DNA of 6,676 nucleotides from an uncultured Flammeovirgaceae bacterium (GTDB lineage: Bacteria; Bacteroidota; Bacteroidia; Cytophagales; Cyclobacteriaceae), in the NCBI GenBank assembly GCA_937138955.1, contig CAKZPJ010000028.1, positions 1-6,676 on the forward strand, in the 5' to 3' direction. The translations under genes were made by a program, and so were the position numbers. Shown here in pieces: positions 1 through 6,417 of this stretch (position 1 is its first letter; each line of letters starts with the position of its first letter). A model generated the notes under the pieces. That model saw only the letters and a list, made by a program, of their open reading frames with translations. It was not told the origin of the DNA and ran no database searches.

Positions 1-1
1 A

Positions 2-196
2 GCTGATAACGACGGACTACACGGCTATCAGGAGAAGTCAGGTACTATTGGTCTGGAAGCCGGACTGCATCAAATTACAGTACGTTACTTCGAACGCCGT
101 GGCGGCGAATCGCTGAAAGTGTTCTGGCAAAATTCTATAGACAACAAAGCCGAGATTCCCGCTGCAATTCTCTACCACAATGGTCTAGATCTATAG
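2..196 (+). CDS. PA14-domain protein, C-terminal fragment (5' end outside window)
   Basis: An open frame enters from the left edge and gives 64 residues before a TAG stop at 194-196. The residues match the second half of a PA14 domain: a DNDGLHGY turn, then SGTIGLEAGLHQITVRYFE, a GGESLKVFWQ strand and a final IPAAILYHNG strand. PA14 is a beta-barrel, often carbohydrate-binding, module found in secreted glycosidases, adhesins and heme-c or PQQ-type dehydrogenases of Bacteroidota. Here it ends the protein, with only a few residues after the last strand and no C-terminal sorting domain behind it. The enzyme domain, if any, lies upstream and cannot be seen, so the function of the whole protein is unknown. 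It is probably extracytoplasmic. The PA14 assignment is firm from motif order; the rest is inference. Confidence 0.8.
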   Translation, partial: ADNDGLHGYQEKSGTIGLEAGLHQITVRYFERRGGESLKVFWQNSIDNKAEIPAAILYHNGLDL

Positions 197-215
197 CTAC
201 ACAGTCATAGTAGCT
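195..215 (+). terminator. weak hairpin at the end of the PA14 gene
   Basis: AGCTAC (195-200) and GTAGCT (210-215) form a perfect 6-bp stem with a 9-base loop that overlaps the stop codon of the PA14 gene. No run of T follows, so a classical intrinsic terminator is not supported. It could still slow transcription or protect the mRNA 3' end, or be chance. Confidence 0.25.
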
Positions 216-264
216 TAGTTCAGGTTGGGCTAGGTTATTACAAAAATTAATCAATCAAACCTGT

Positions 265-272
265 TACCTTTG
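265..272 (+). promoter_or_regulatory. candidate Bacteroidota -7 promoter box (TACCTTTG)
   Basis: TACCTTTG matches the TAnnTTTG -7 consensus used by the primary sigma factor of Bacteroidota. It lies 24 bases before the ATG at 297, which would place the transcription start in the 280s and give a very short leader. No convincing TTG-type -33 element is seen at the expected 19-21 base spacing (the region is A-rich), so the call rests on the -7 box and its position alone. Confidence 0.45.
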
Positions 273-296
273 CCAGCGAAACAAAGCTGAAATTTT

Positions 297-2003
297 ATGA
301 TTCGATCTCGTGCTCAGGAATCTCGGGCGGCCATTGAGAAACTGTACATCACCATGCGACATCTGTTCATCCGAGGCAGCTACAAGCCCTTGGGAGTGTC
401 GGGTGAATCGTTGATTCAAGCACTGCACGTTTTGCAGCCTGAAATTTACGGATTAATCATAGATCCCGAGCGGGTAGAGATTAATGGCTTGCTGTACGTA
501 CTTGACCGCTTACCCCGAGGAATTGAGGAGTGCCGCTATATCAAATTAATCTCACGTGAAGGCTACGAGAACTCTAGTTTTGAAAATATTATTCCCGCGA
601 AACGTCGCCGTAACTGCTATCGGGTAGATGATCTACAGATGTACGTGGAAATGACCCGAGGGCGAAGCGATATCTACGATATTCTGACTCATCTAACGTT
701 TCTCTACAATGAAGCCGAGAAAATCCGACGAAACGCATTAGACCACAAGGGGCGGGAAACTCCTGATTGGTTTAAATTACGCGAACTAGTAGAACGGGAA
801 GAGCGAGAAGAAGAGTGCGACTTGGAAGCAGCGTACTCGTATTTATCAAATGTATTGAGTCGGACTTACGAAGAAACCCAAGAAGCCTACCAACGCTTCG
901 CAACTGACCCTTCCCGGCATAGCTTATTTCATATTGTGTACTACTTGGGCAAGCTATCAATTGAGGAGGCTCAGGGGAAAGACGATCGGGAGGTTAAGTT
1001 TTCTAACACCTTACGCGAACGGATTGGTCATCACGTTTACGGTGAGCTGTGGGCCAATAATATTAAAGCTATTCTCACGGAAAAGAACCTAATTACTCGA
1101 CCGGTTCATGTAATCAGTGCTAACCTTCATAGTGTTGTCAATACTATCTACGGCTACCATGCTCTCGGAAGATCAGACTATTCGGCTATAGAACAGTTGG
1201 CTACCGATATCAGTCAAAACAAGAAAACGCAGTTAGCAGATAAGATCCAGAATTTTGCCCTTAAACACGGTCTTACCGAAGTAGTTGACCAATCAGGTAC
1301 CAATATATCGGTACAAATCATTGATACCGCTCAACTTCCAAATAAGCATATCGCCCCTGGAATTCCCCGTCCCGATGCTGATGAAGAACAGCTTCCTGTT
1401 TTATTAGTGATGGACTACGCTTTCGGAGAGCAAGCCTACGAATGCATGGATGAACTTCTCAAACCTTACGATGAAGAGCAAGGTAGTTATCCGCTTAGAA
1501 TCGAGTCTATATCAATTATGGGAAAGGCAGGAATTTTAGAAGGAAGTAAGGGAGATATTATGATTCCGACAGCTCATGTGTTTGAAGGCACCGCTGATAA
1601 CTATCCTCTTGAGAATGAGGTAGATGCTCAAGCACTGAGTGGTCAGGGACTGGAAGTATTTGAAGGGCCAATGATTACCGTACTGGGTACCTCGCTTCAA
1701 AACAAAGAAGTGTTACGGTACTTCTTTCGTTCCTCTTGGCAGGCTATTGGACTGGAAATGGAAGGAGCCCACTATCAGAAAGCCATTCAGGCCGCCGCTA
1801 AAATCCGTAATAGTATCAATCCTGAGGTGAAACTTCGTTACGCCTACTATGCTTCAGATAATCCGTTGGAAACAGGAAGCACGCTGGCTTCGGGTAGTTT
1901 AGGATTAGAGGGAGTAAAACCTACGTATTTAATTTCCTTTCACTTTTTGCAGCAAATTTTTTCCGAAAAGTCAGATAAGGTATTAGAAAGGATGAATTCT
2001 TAA
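297..2003 (+). CDS. Conserved Bacteroidota protein (probably DUF6909) with a C-terminal nucleosidase-like domain
   Basis: This 568-residue protein has no signal peptide or membrane segment and is predicted cytoplasmic. I recognise the N-terminal part (RSRAQESRAAIEKLYITMRH and the following PLGVSGESL) as a family conserved across Bacteroidota, which I believe is DUF6909. Residues 1-250 are mostly helical, with a charged EREEREEE segment near residue 165. Residues about 365-560 show the motif order of the PNP/UDP-phosphorylase and AMP nucleosidase fold: a strand-helix DYAFGEQA (373-380), GKAG followed by GD-I-M-I-P (409-424), LEMEGA (486-491) and ASDNP (519-523). In the family, the EME glutamates contact the ribose, and the Asp of the SD motif (here D521) protonates the base. 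The SD-N-P form is closest to the SDKP of AMP nucleosidase. The start is firm: an in-frame TGA lies just upstream at 288-290. A nucleotide or nucleoside N-glycosidase activity is inferred, not shown; substrate and the role of the N-terminal domain are unknown. Confidence 0.85.
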   Translation: MIRSRAQESRAAIEKLYITMRHLFIRGSYKPLGVSGESLIQALHVLQPEIYGLIIDPERVEINGLLYVLDRLPRGIEECRYIKLISREGYENSSFENIIPAKRRRNCYRVDDLQMYVEMTRGRSDIYDILTHLTFLYNEAEKIRRNALDHKGRETPDWFKLRELVEREEREEECDLEAAYSYLSNVLSRTYEETQEAYQRFATDPSRHSLFHIVYYLGKLSIEEAQGKDDREVKFSNTLRERIGHHVYGELWANNIKAILTEKNLITRPVHVISANLHSVVNTIYGYHALGRSDYSAIEQLATDISQNKKTQLADKIQNFALKHGLTEVVDQSGTNISVQIIDTAQLPNKHIAPGIPRPDADEEQLPVLLVMDYAFGEQAYECMDELLKPYDEEQGSYPLRIESISIMGKAGILEGSKGDIMIPTAHVFEGTADNYPLENEVDAQALSGQGLEVFEGPMITVLGTSLQNKEVLRYFFRSSWQAIGLEMEGAHYQKAIQAAAKIRNSINPEVKLRYAYYASDNPLETGSTLASGSLGLEGVKPTYLISFHFLQQIFSEKSDKVLERMNS

Positions 2004-2016
2004 AAAAAGTATAATT

Positions 2017-2057
2017 TTTGCATACGTTACGCAAATAAACGGATTTAAAGAACGTAT
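2017..2057 (+). repeat. overlapping small inverted repeats after the DUF gene
   Basis: Two inverted repeats interlock. TTTGC (2017-2021) pairs with GCAAA (2031-2035) around a 9-base loop. ATACGTT (2022-2028), inside that loop, pairs with AACGTAT (2051-2057). Neither has a GC-rich stem with a T-tract, so this is not a clear terminator. In AT-rich DNA such repeats can occur by chance; a regulatory role is only a possibility. Confidence 0.25.
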
Positions 2058-2121
2058 ATAAAGAATTAGTGCTAATAGACAACTCAGATTAACATATCCT
2101 CAACGTTAGGGTTATCATAGA

Positions 2122-2141
2122 AAAGTTGTATTTTCAACTTT
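2122..2141 (+). promoter_or_regulatory. 7-bp inverted repeat upstream of the cytochrome lipoprotein gene, overlapping a near-consensus -7 box
   Basis: AAAGTTG (2122-2128) and CAACTTT (2135-2141) are perfect inverted arms around TATTTT. The right arm overlaps CAACTTTG (2135-2142), which differs from the TAnnTTTG -7 consensus at one base and sits 20-32 bases before the possible starts at 2162 and 2174. This arrangement would suit an operator over a promoter, or a hairpin in the leader. No -33 element is visible. The rest of the 158-base gap (2004-2161) is AT-rich and shows no gene; a further small inverted pair, ATTAG (2065-2069) and CTAAT (2072-2076), lies in it. Confidence 0.3.
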
Positions 2142-2160
2142 GATGTTTAATAAAGTGCAC

Positions 2161-2165
2161 GGTGA
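2161..2165 (+). promoter_or_regulatory. GGTGA, possible ribosome binding site for the ATG at 2174
   Basis: GGTGA matches part of the anti-Shine-Dalgarno complement and lies 8 bases before an in-frame ATG at 2174. It overlaps the GTG (2162-2164) that would be the longer start, so only one of the two can be used with it. Bacteroidota rarely depend on Shine-Dalgarno pairing, which weakens the argument. Confidence 0.35.
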
Positions 2166-5100
2166 AAAAATACATGACAATTTTGAGAAAAAGTAAGCCA
2201 GTTTTCCTACTACCCATTATTATATCTGCGCTCAGTCTAAGCGGATGTGATAATGAAGAACCCGTAGATTTACGTATCAAAGAAATGCCACCAGAACAGG
2301 TAGCTGAATTGGCAAAATCTATTGAAGCAACGGTATCTCCTGAATTAGCCGAAGGACTTACGCTTAGCCTTTGGGCGGTGGATTCTCTGGTAGATGATCC
2401 CATTGCAGTTGATATTGACGATCAGGGGCGGGTGTACTATACTCGCACCCAACGAGGGCTTAATTCAGAGTTTGATATTCGTCGGCATCAGGATTGGGAG
2501 ATTGAATCCATTCAACTGCAAAGCGTGGAAGAGCGACGAAAATTCTTACGTAAAGTATTATCCCCGGAAAACAGCGATAAAAATGAGTGGCTGCCCGATG
2601 TAAACGAAGACGGCTCGCGCGACTGGCGTGACCTTACTATAGAGAAAGAAAAAATCTACCGGGTGGAAGACGCTTCCGGCGATGGCTTAGCCGACAGAAC
2701 CCAGCTAGTAGTCGACGGATTTAATGAAGAAACGGACGACGTAATGGGTGCGGTGTTGGTCAATGGTGATGATTTATTCGCTGGAGTAGCCCCTAACCTG
2801 TGGCGAATTAAGGATAAAAACGGCGACGGCGTGGCCGATGAGCAAACGTCTATTTCCCACGGCTACGGGGTGCATATTGGCTTCGGTGGTCACGGAATGT
2901 CGGGTTTGGAGATGGGGCCGGATGGTAAAATCTACTGGGGCATCGGTGATATTGGCTTCAATGGTAAGGGACCCGACGGTAAAGAATGGAAGTACCCCAA
3001 CCGGGGCGTGCTGGTTCGGGCCAATCCCGACGGTAGCGACTTTGAAGTATTCGCTATGGGATTACGCAATACCCACGAGTTTACCTTCGATAAGTATGGT
3101 AACATCATCGGTCAAGATAACGATGGCGATCATCGGGGCGAAAGCGAACGCTTAGTTTACATTGTAAACGGTTCCGATACCGGTTGGCGAATCAATTGGC
3201 AGTTCGGGAAGTACAAAGATGAAAAGAACAATGAATACAAAGTCTGGATGGATGAGGAAATGTATAAACCTCGCTTTGAAGGGCAAGCGGCCTACATTAC
3301 TCCTACTATTAAAAACTATGTGAATGGGCCAACCGGATTTTTGTACAATCCGGGAACTGCGTTGGGTCCCAAATGGAAAGACCATTTCTTTGTAGCTAGT
3401 TTTGTAGGTAACCCTACCAAGTCCGGAATTCACGCATTCAAACTGAACCCGAAAGGAGCTACTTTTGAGCTAGGACAGACTGAACAAGTGATGGGTGGTG
3501 TACTGGCTACCGGCATGGACTTTGGTCCAGATGGTGCTATGTATTTTGCTGACTGGATTGATGGTTGGACTCCCAAAGAAGAAGGACGGATCTGGAAGTT
3601 AGATGCGCCAAGTGGCAGCGATTGGCCGGAGAGAAAACAAACGCAAGAGCTACTAGGCGAAGATTTCACTGAAAAAAGCGACGAAGCTTTGGGAGAACTA
3701 TTAAAAAACCCTGATATGCGAGTTCGTCAGAAAGCTCAGTTTGAACTTGCCAAACGAAGCGAAGATGGTGCCGAAATATTCCAGCAAATGCTCAACCAAA
3801 CTGAGCACCAACTGGCTCGGGTACACAGCATCTGGGGCATAAGTCAACTAGCCCGCCAAGATTCATCTTACGCTGAAAATCTACTTCCTTTGTTAAAGGA
3901 TACTGATCCAGAAATTCGGGCGCAAGCTGCTAAATGGTTAGGCGATATGCGCTACGCTTCGGCGGTGGAAGTTTTAGTTCCAATGCTGAGTGATGAGTAC
4001 GACCGCGCTCGCTTTTTTGCTGCGGAAGCACTGGGCCGCATTGCCTACGAACCCGCGGTTGAACCACTGATTGCTTTACTGGAAACGAACAACGACGTAG
4101 ATGCTTACATCCGCCATGCGGCGAGTTTGGCACTAGCCCGAATCGGAAAAAGTGAGCCAGTAGTCTCTTTAGCTAATCACCCCTCACGAGCCGTGCGGAT
4201 TGGAGCAGTAGTAGCTTTGCGCCGAATGGAAGAGCCTCAGATAGCCGAATTTCTGAATGATGAGGACGAGTACATTGTCACTGAAGCTGCTCGAGCTATT
4301 AACGATGATTACTCTATTGAAGAGGCTCTACCTGCTTTAGGTAATGTGCTTCAGCAAAAACGCTTTAGAAACGAAGCCTTAGTACGTCGAGCAATTAATG
4401 CGAATCTACGGGTAGGCAGCGAAGAAGCATTACAGAATCTGCTAGATTATGCTTTATCTTCAAGTAGCCCCGAAGAACTACGAGCTGAGGCAATTGCTGC
4501 TTTAGGAACTTGGTCGGAGCCATCGGTATTAGATCGAGTAGATGGACGCTACCGAGGTGAGATAAAACGCGATCCGGCTACCATTCAGGATGCTGCATTT
4601 CAGCCACTTATTCAGTTAGCAACTCAAAACGATGTTGCGCTACGATTGGAAGCAGTACGGGCAATCGGCCGTTTAGGCTTCTCAAACGGTGCTCCTCAGC
4701 TATTGGCTCGTCTGAAAGAAGATCGGAACGCTGAAGTACGAGCCGAAGCTCTTACTGCACTAGCCGCTCTAGATTACGACCAGATTGGAAAAGCTATTGA
4801 GGTTTCTTTAACCGATACGGAAAAAAGTGTAAGAGTAGTGGGCTTAGACTTATTGACTAAAATGGATATTTCGCCTGATCTAATGGTCTTCCTACTTACC
4901 AATGTTATTGAGTCTGAATCTCGAACCGCAGAAGAGCAACAGGTAGCTATGGCTACGTTGGGCACACTTCCTGTAACAGAAACCAAGGAAACTTTTGAAA
5001 AACTACTTACCCAATTGGAGGGTGGTAAATTCCCCCCTGAAATTCTGATTGAGCTAACCGAAGCAATTGAAGAAACGAAATCAGATGAGTTAAATAATCG

Positions 5101-5614
5101 GTTAGAACAAATTCAGGCGGATGCGCCTGAATCTTTTGTGGCTTCTTACCAAGATTGCTTGTTTGGGGGTGATCCTGAGCAAGGACAACAGCTAGTATTT
5201 CGTCACTCTACTGCTCAGTGCATGAAATGTCATGCCTACGATGATTACGGTGGAAATGCCGGTCCTCGCCTCAATGGTATTGCTGATCGCCTTTCTCGGG
5301 AGCAAATTCTGGAGGCGATTGTAAATCCTAGTGCCCGCATTGCCCCGGGCTACGGAGTAGTTACCCTTAAGCTAGAGGGTGGCGAAACGATCAGTGGTAT
5401 TCTGCAGGAGGAAAACGATACTGAAGTGGTGGTGAAAGTAGGTAATCAGCCGGATAAGACCATCGCAAAATCTGAGATTGTTGAGCAGACTACGGCTCCA
5501 TCTAGCATGCCAAACATGACTGGCTACTTAAGCAAAAAGGAGATTCGCGATATTGTGAGCTTCCTATCTACTTTGCACGGTGACGAGATGCAGGCCAGTG
5601 CTATTATTGACTAA
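2162..5614 (+). CDS. Lipoprotein with sorbosone-dehydrogenase-like propeller, HEAT repeats and C-terminal cytochrome c (PVC-type heme-binding family)
   Basis: The product is 1150 residues from GTG 2162, or 1146 from ATG 2174. A lipoprotein signal ends in LSLSGC, with C29 lipidated. Residues about 60-480 form a beta-propeller of the glucose/sorbosone dehydrogenase type, with GPDGKIYWG, LRNTHEFTFD, DNDGDH-ERLVYI and MDFGPDGAMYFADW signatures. It includes three DxNxDGxxD-like calcium loops, starting at D146, D170 and D218. Residues about 507-985 are a HEAT-repeat solenoid, interrupted by a DGRYRGEIKRDP segment (794-805). Residues about 1003-1145 are a cytochrome c domain: heme-binding CMKCH (1020-1024), GPRLNGI, IAPGY, and SMPNM holding the likely distal ligand M1116. 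The order matches the PVC-type dehydrogenase/heme-binding proteins, common in Planctomycetota, Verrucomicrobiota and Bacteroidota. The likely role is oxidation of a sugar or related substrate outside the cytoplasm, with electrons passed to the heme; the substrate and the use of PQQ cannot be read here. Acidic residues after C29 (DNEE) suggest surface exposure. Confidence 0.9.
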   Translation: MKKYMTILRKSKPVFLLPIIISALSLSGCDNEEPVDLRIKEMPPEQVAELAKSIEATVSPELAEGLTLSLWAVDSLVDDPIAVDIDDQGRVYYTRTQRGLNSEFDIRRHQDWEIESIQLQSVEERRKFLRKVLSPENSDKNEWLPDVNEDGSRDWRDLTIEKEKIYRVEDASGDGLADRTQLVVDGFNEETDDVMGAVLVNGDDLFAGVAPNLWRIKDKNGDGVADEQTSISHGYGVHIGFGGHGMSGLEMGPDGKIYWGIGDIGFNGKGPDGKEWKYPNRGVLVRANPDGSDFEVFAMGLRNTHEFTFDKYGNIIGQDNDGDHRGESERLVYIVNGSDTGWRINWQFGKYKDEKNNEYKVWMDEEMYKPRFEGQAAYITPTIKNYVNGPTGFLYNPGTALGPKWKDHFFVASFVGNPTKSGIHAFKLNPKGATFELGQTEQVMGGVLATGMDFGPDGAMYFADWIDGWTPKEEGRIWKLDAPSGSDWPERKQTQELLGEDFTEKSDEALGELLKNPDMRVRQKAQFELAKRSEDGAEIFQQMLNQTEHQLARVHSIWGISQLARQDSSYAENLLPLLKDTDPEIRAQAAKWLGDMRYASAVEVLVPMLSDEYDRARFFAAEALGRIAYEPAVEPLIALLETNNDVDAYIRHAASLALARIGKSEPVVSLANHPSRAVRIGAVVALRRMEEPQIAEFLNDEDEYIVTEAARAINDDYSIEEALPALGNVLQQKRFRNEALVRRAINANLRVGSEEALQNLLDYALSSSSPEELRAEAIAALGTWSEPSVLDRVDGRYRGEIKRDPATIQDAAFQPLIQLATQNDVALRLEAVRAIGRLGFSNGAPQLLARLKEDRNAEVRAEALTALAALDYDQIGKAIEVSLTDTEKSVRVVGLDLLTKMDISPDLMVFLLTNVIESESRTAEEQQVAMATLGTLPVTETKETFEKLLTQLEGGKFPPEILIELTEAIEETKSDELNNRLEQIQADAPESFVASYQDCLFGGDPEQGQQLVFRHSTAQCMKCHAYDDYGGNAGPRLNGIADRLSREQILEAIVNPSARIAPGYGVVTLKLEGGETISGILQEENDTEVVVKVGNQPDKTIAKSEIVEQTTAPSSMPNMTGYLSKKEIRDIVSFLSTLHGDEMQASAIID

Positions 5615-5647
5615 TCTATCAAAACGATAATTTTCAGTGTAATAATA

Positions 5648-5655
5648 TAAATTTG
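5648..5655 (+). promoter_or_regulatory. candidate -7 box (TAAATTTG) in the gap before the metallopeptidase-like gene
   Basis: TAAATTTG is a full match to TAnnTTTG. It lies over 110 bases before the ATG at 5772, so it would give a long AT-rich leader. No -33 partner is visible at 19-21 bases, and in such AT-rich DNA a chance match is quite possible. The rest of the 157-base gap (5615-5771) holds no gene. Confidence 0.3.
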
Positions 5656-5658
5656 TTT

Positions 5659-5682
5659 AGTAAAAAATAGCATTAGTTTACT
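5659..5682 (+). repeat. 6-bp inverted repeat (AGTAAA / TTTACT)
   Basis: AGTAAA (5659-5664) and TTTACT (5677-5682) could pair around a 12-base loop just after the candidate -7 box. The stem is weak and no T-tract follows. It could be a leader hairpin or chance. Confidence 0.2.
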
Positions 5683-5771
5683 GAGCGACAAATAATAATT
5701 AAAAAATTGCTATTCACAATGTTATGAGGGTTTGATGAGTTATAATTTAACATAACTTAAACCGTCAGACC

Positions 5772-6329
5772 ATGAAGATATATAGTGAAAGGCTAACCAA
5801 TAGCGTATTTGCAGCAGTAGTCATGTTATCAGTAATTACAATAACTGCCTGTCAGGAAGATGAAGAGGTAGTAGAAGAAATTGAACCCAGAGAGATTGGC
5901 TATTCGGGAGTAGAAAAAGAACTCTGGGTTTACTTTGATCGATTTGAGGAAGAAGCCTTTAACCGAGGGATTACTACAAATCTACGAACCGCCAATATTA
6001 CCGGACTAATTGATGAAATTGACGAACATCGAGTATTGGGTCAATGTAATTTTGCTTTCCGAAGATTTGGTTCTAATTTAATCACTATTGACGAAGCTTT
6101 TTGGAACCGAAGTAGTGATCGGGGACGGGAATTTGTTGTGTTTCACGAACTAGGTCACTGCTTTCTGAACCGGGCGCATCGGGAAGATACTGACCGCCGT
6201 GGAGTTTGCCTAAGTATTATGCGTAGTGGCACGGGTGACTGTCGAGATAACTATGGTCAGTTTACTCGCAACCAATACTTAGATGAGTTATTCAACACTA
6301 AATTTGTAGACGATATTTTCAGTCAATAA
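5772..6329 (+). CDS. Small lipoprotein with metzincin-like zinc site, putative metallopeptidase
   Basis: This 185-residue protein has a lipoprotein signal: a hydrophobic stretch at about 12-26 and the lipobox ITAC, with C27 lipidated. QEDEE follows, an acidic start typical of surface-exported Bacteroidota lipoproteins. The zinc motif is HELGH (125-129), with a third histidine at H136 followed by RED. Six residues separate the second and third histidines, whereas classical metzincins (HExxHxxGxxH) have five, and N133 stands where relatives often carry Gly. A downstream LSIMRSG, with M150, resembles the metzincin Met-turn. Four further cysteines (C92, C130, C146, C157) could form two disulfides in the mature protein. 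E126 is present, so catalysis is possible. The C-terminal NQYLDELF is also a feature I associate with related Bacteroidota lipoproteins. The start is supported by an in-frame stop at 5748-5750. No propeptide with a cysteine switch is seen. The peptidase role is inferred; substrate unknown. Confidence 0.75.
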   Translation: MKIYSERLTNSVFAAVVMLSVITITACQEDEEVVEEIEPREIGYSGVEKELWVYFDRFEEEAFNRGITTNLRTANITGLIDEIDEHRVLGQCNFAFRRFGSNLITIDEAFWNRSSDRGREFVVFHELGHCFLNRAHREDTDRRGVCLSIMRSGTGDCRDNYGQFTRNQYLDELFNTKFVDDIFSQ

Positions 6330-6362
6330 TTGCGTGTATCAGCATATTCCCGTAGGAAGCTA

Positions 6363-6393
6363 TTGTATGTAGTGGCAAAGTTGCTTTTCTTTG
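6363..6393 (+). promoter_or_regulatory. candidate Bacteroidota promoter (TTG at -33, TTTCTTTG at -7)
   Basis: TTG at 6363-6365 and TTTCTTTG at 6386-6393 are separated by 20 bases, the spacing expected for -33/-7 promoters of this phylum. The -7 box differs from TAnnTTTG at one position. It would start transcription around 6400, just before the ATG at 6418. This is the only gap where both elements are seen together. Confidence 0.4.
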
Positions 6394-6417
6394 TAGCCTT
6401 ACAAAACCCCGTTACTT

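Noticed and set aside
772..960. Minus-strand open frame of 62 codons inside the DUF gene
   Set aside because: It lies wholly within a well-supported gene, shows no domain or signal, and has the look of a chance antisense frame.
2134..2403. Minus-strand frame of 89 codons over the start of the cytochrome lipoprotein gene
   Set aside because: It mirrors the signal peptide region of a convincing gene; Ser/Thr-rich product with no recognisable motif.
2597..2623. Dockerin-like repeat suggesting a cellulosome link (DVNEDGSRDWRDL)
   Set aside because: Only one such segment with a following helix-like stretch is present, inside a propeller; a dockerin needs a paired repeat, usually terminal.
2838..3155. 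Plus-strand frame of 105 codons inside the propeller-coding region
   Set aside because: It is an out-of-frame shadow of strongly conserved propeller motifs in the main frame.
3152..4133. Three minus-strand frames (3152-3433, 3430-3669, 3930-4133) inside the cytochrome lipoprotein gene
   Set aside because: All are antisense to coherent propeller or HEAT-repeat coding sequence and encode nothing recognisable.
3672..5100. Possible DNA-level tandem repeat in the HEAT region
   Set aside because: The repetition is at the protein level with strong divergence; no repeated DNA unit could be seen.
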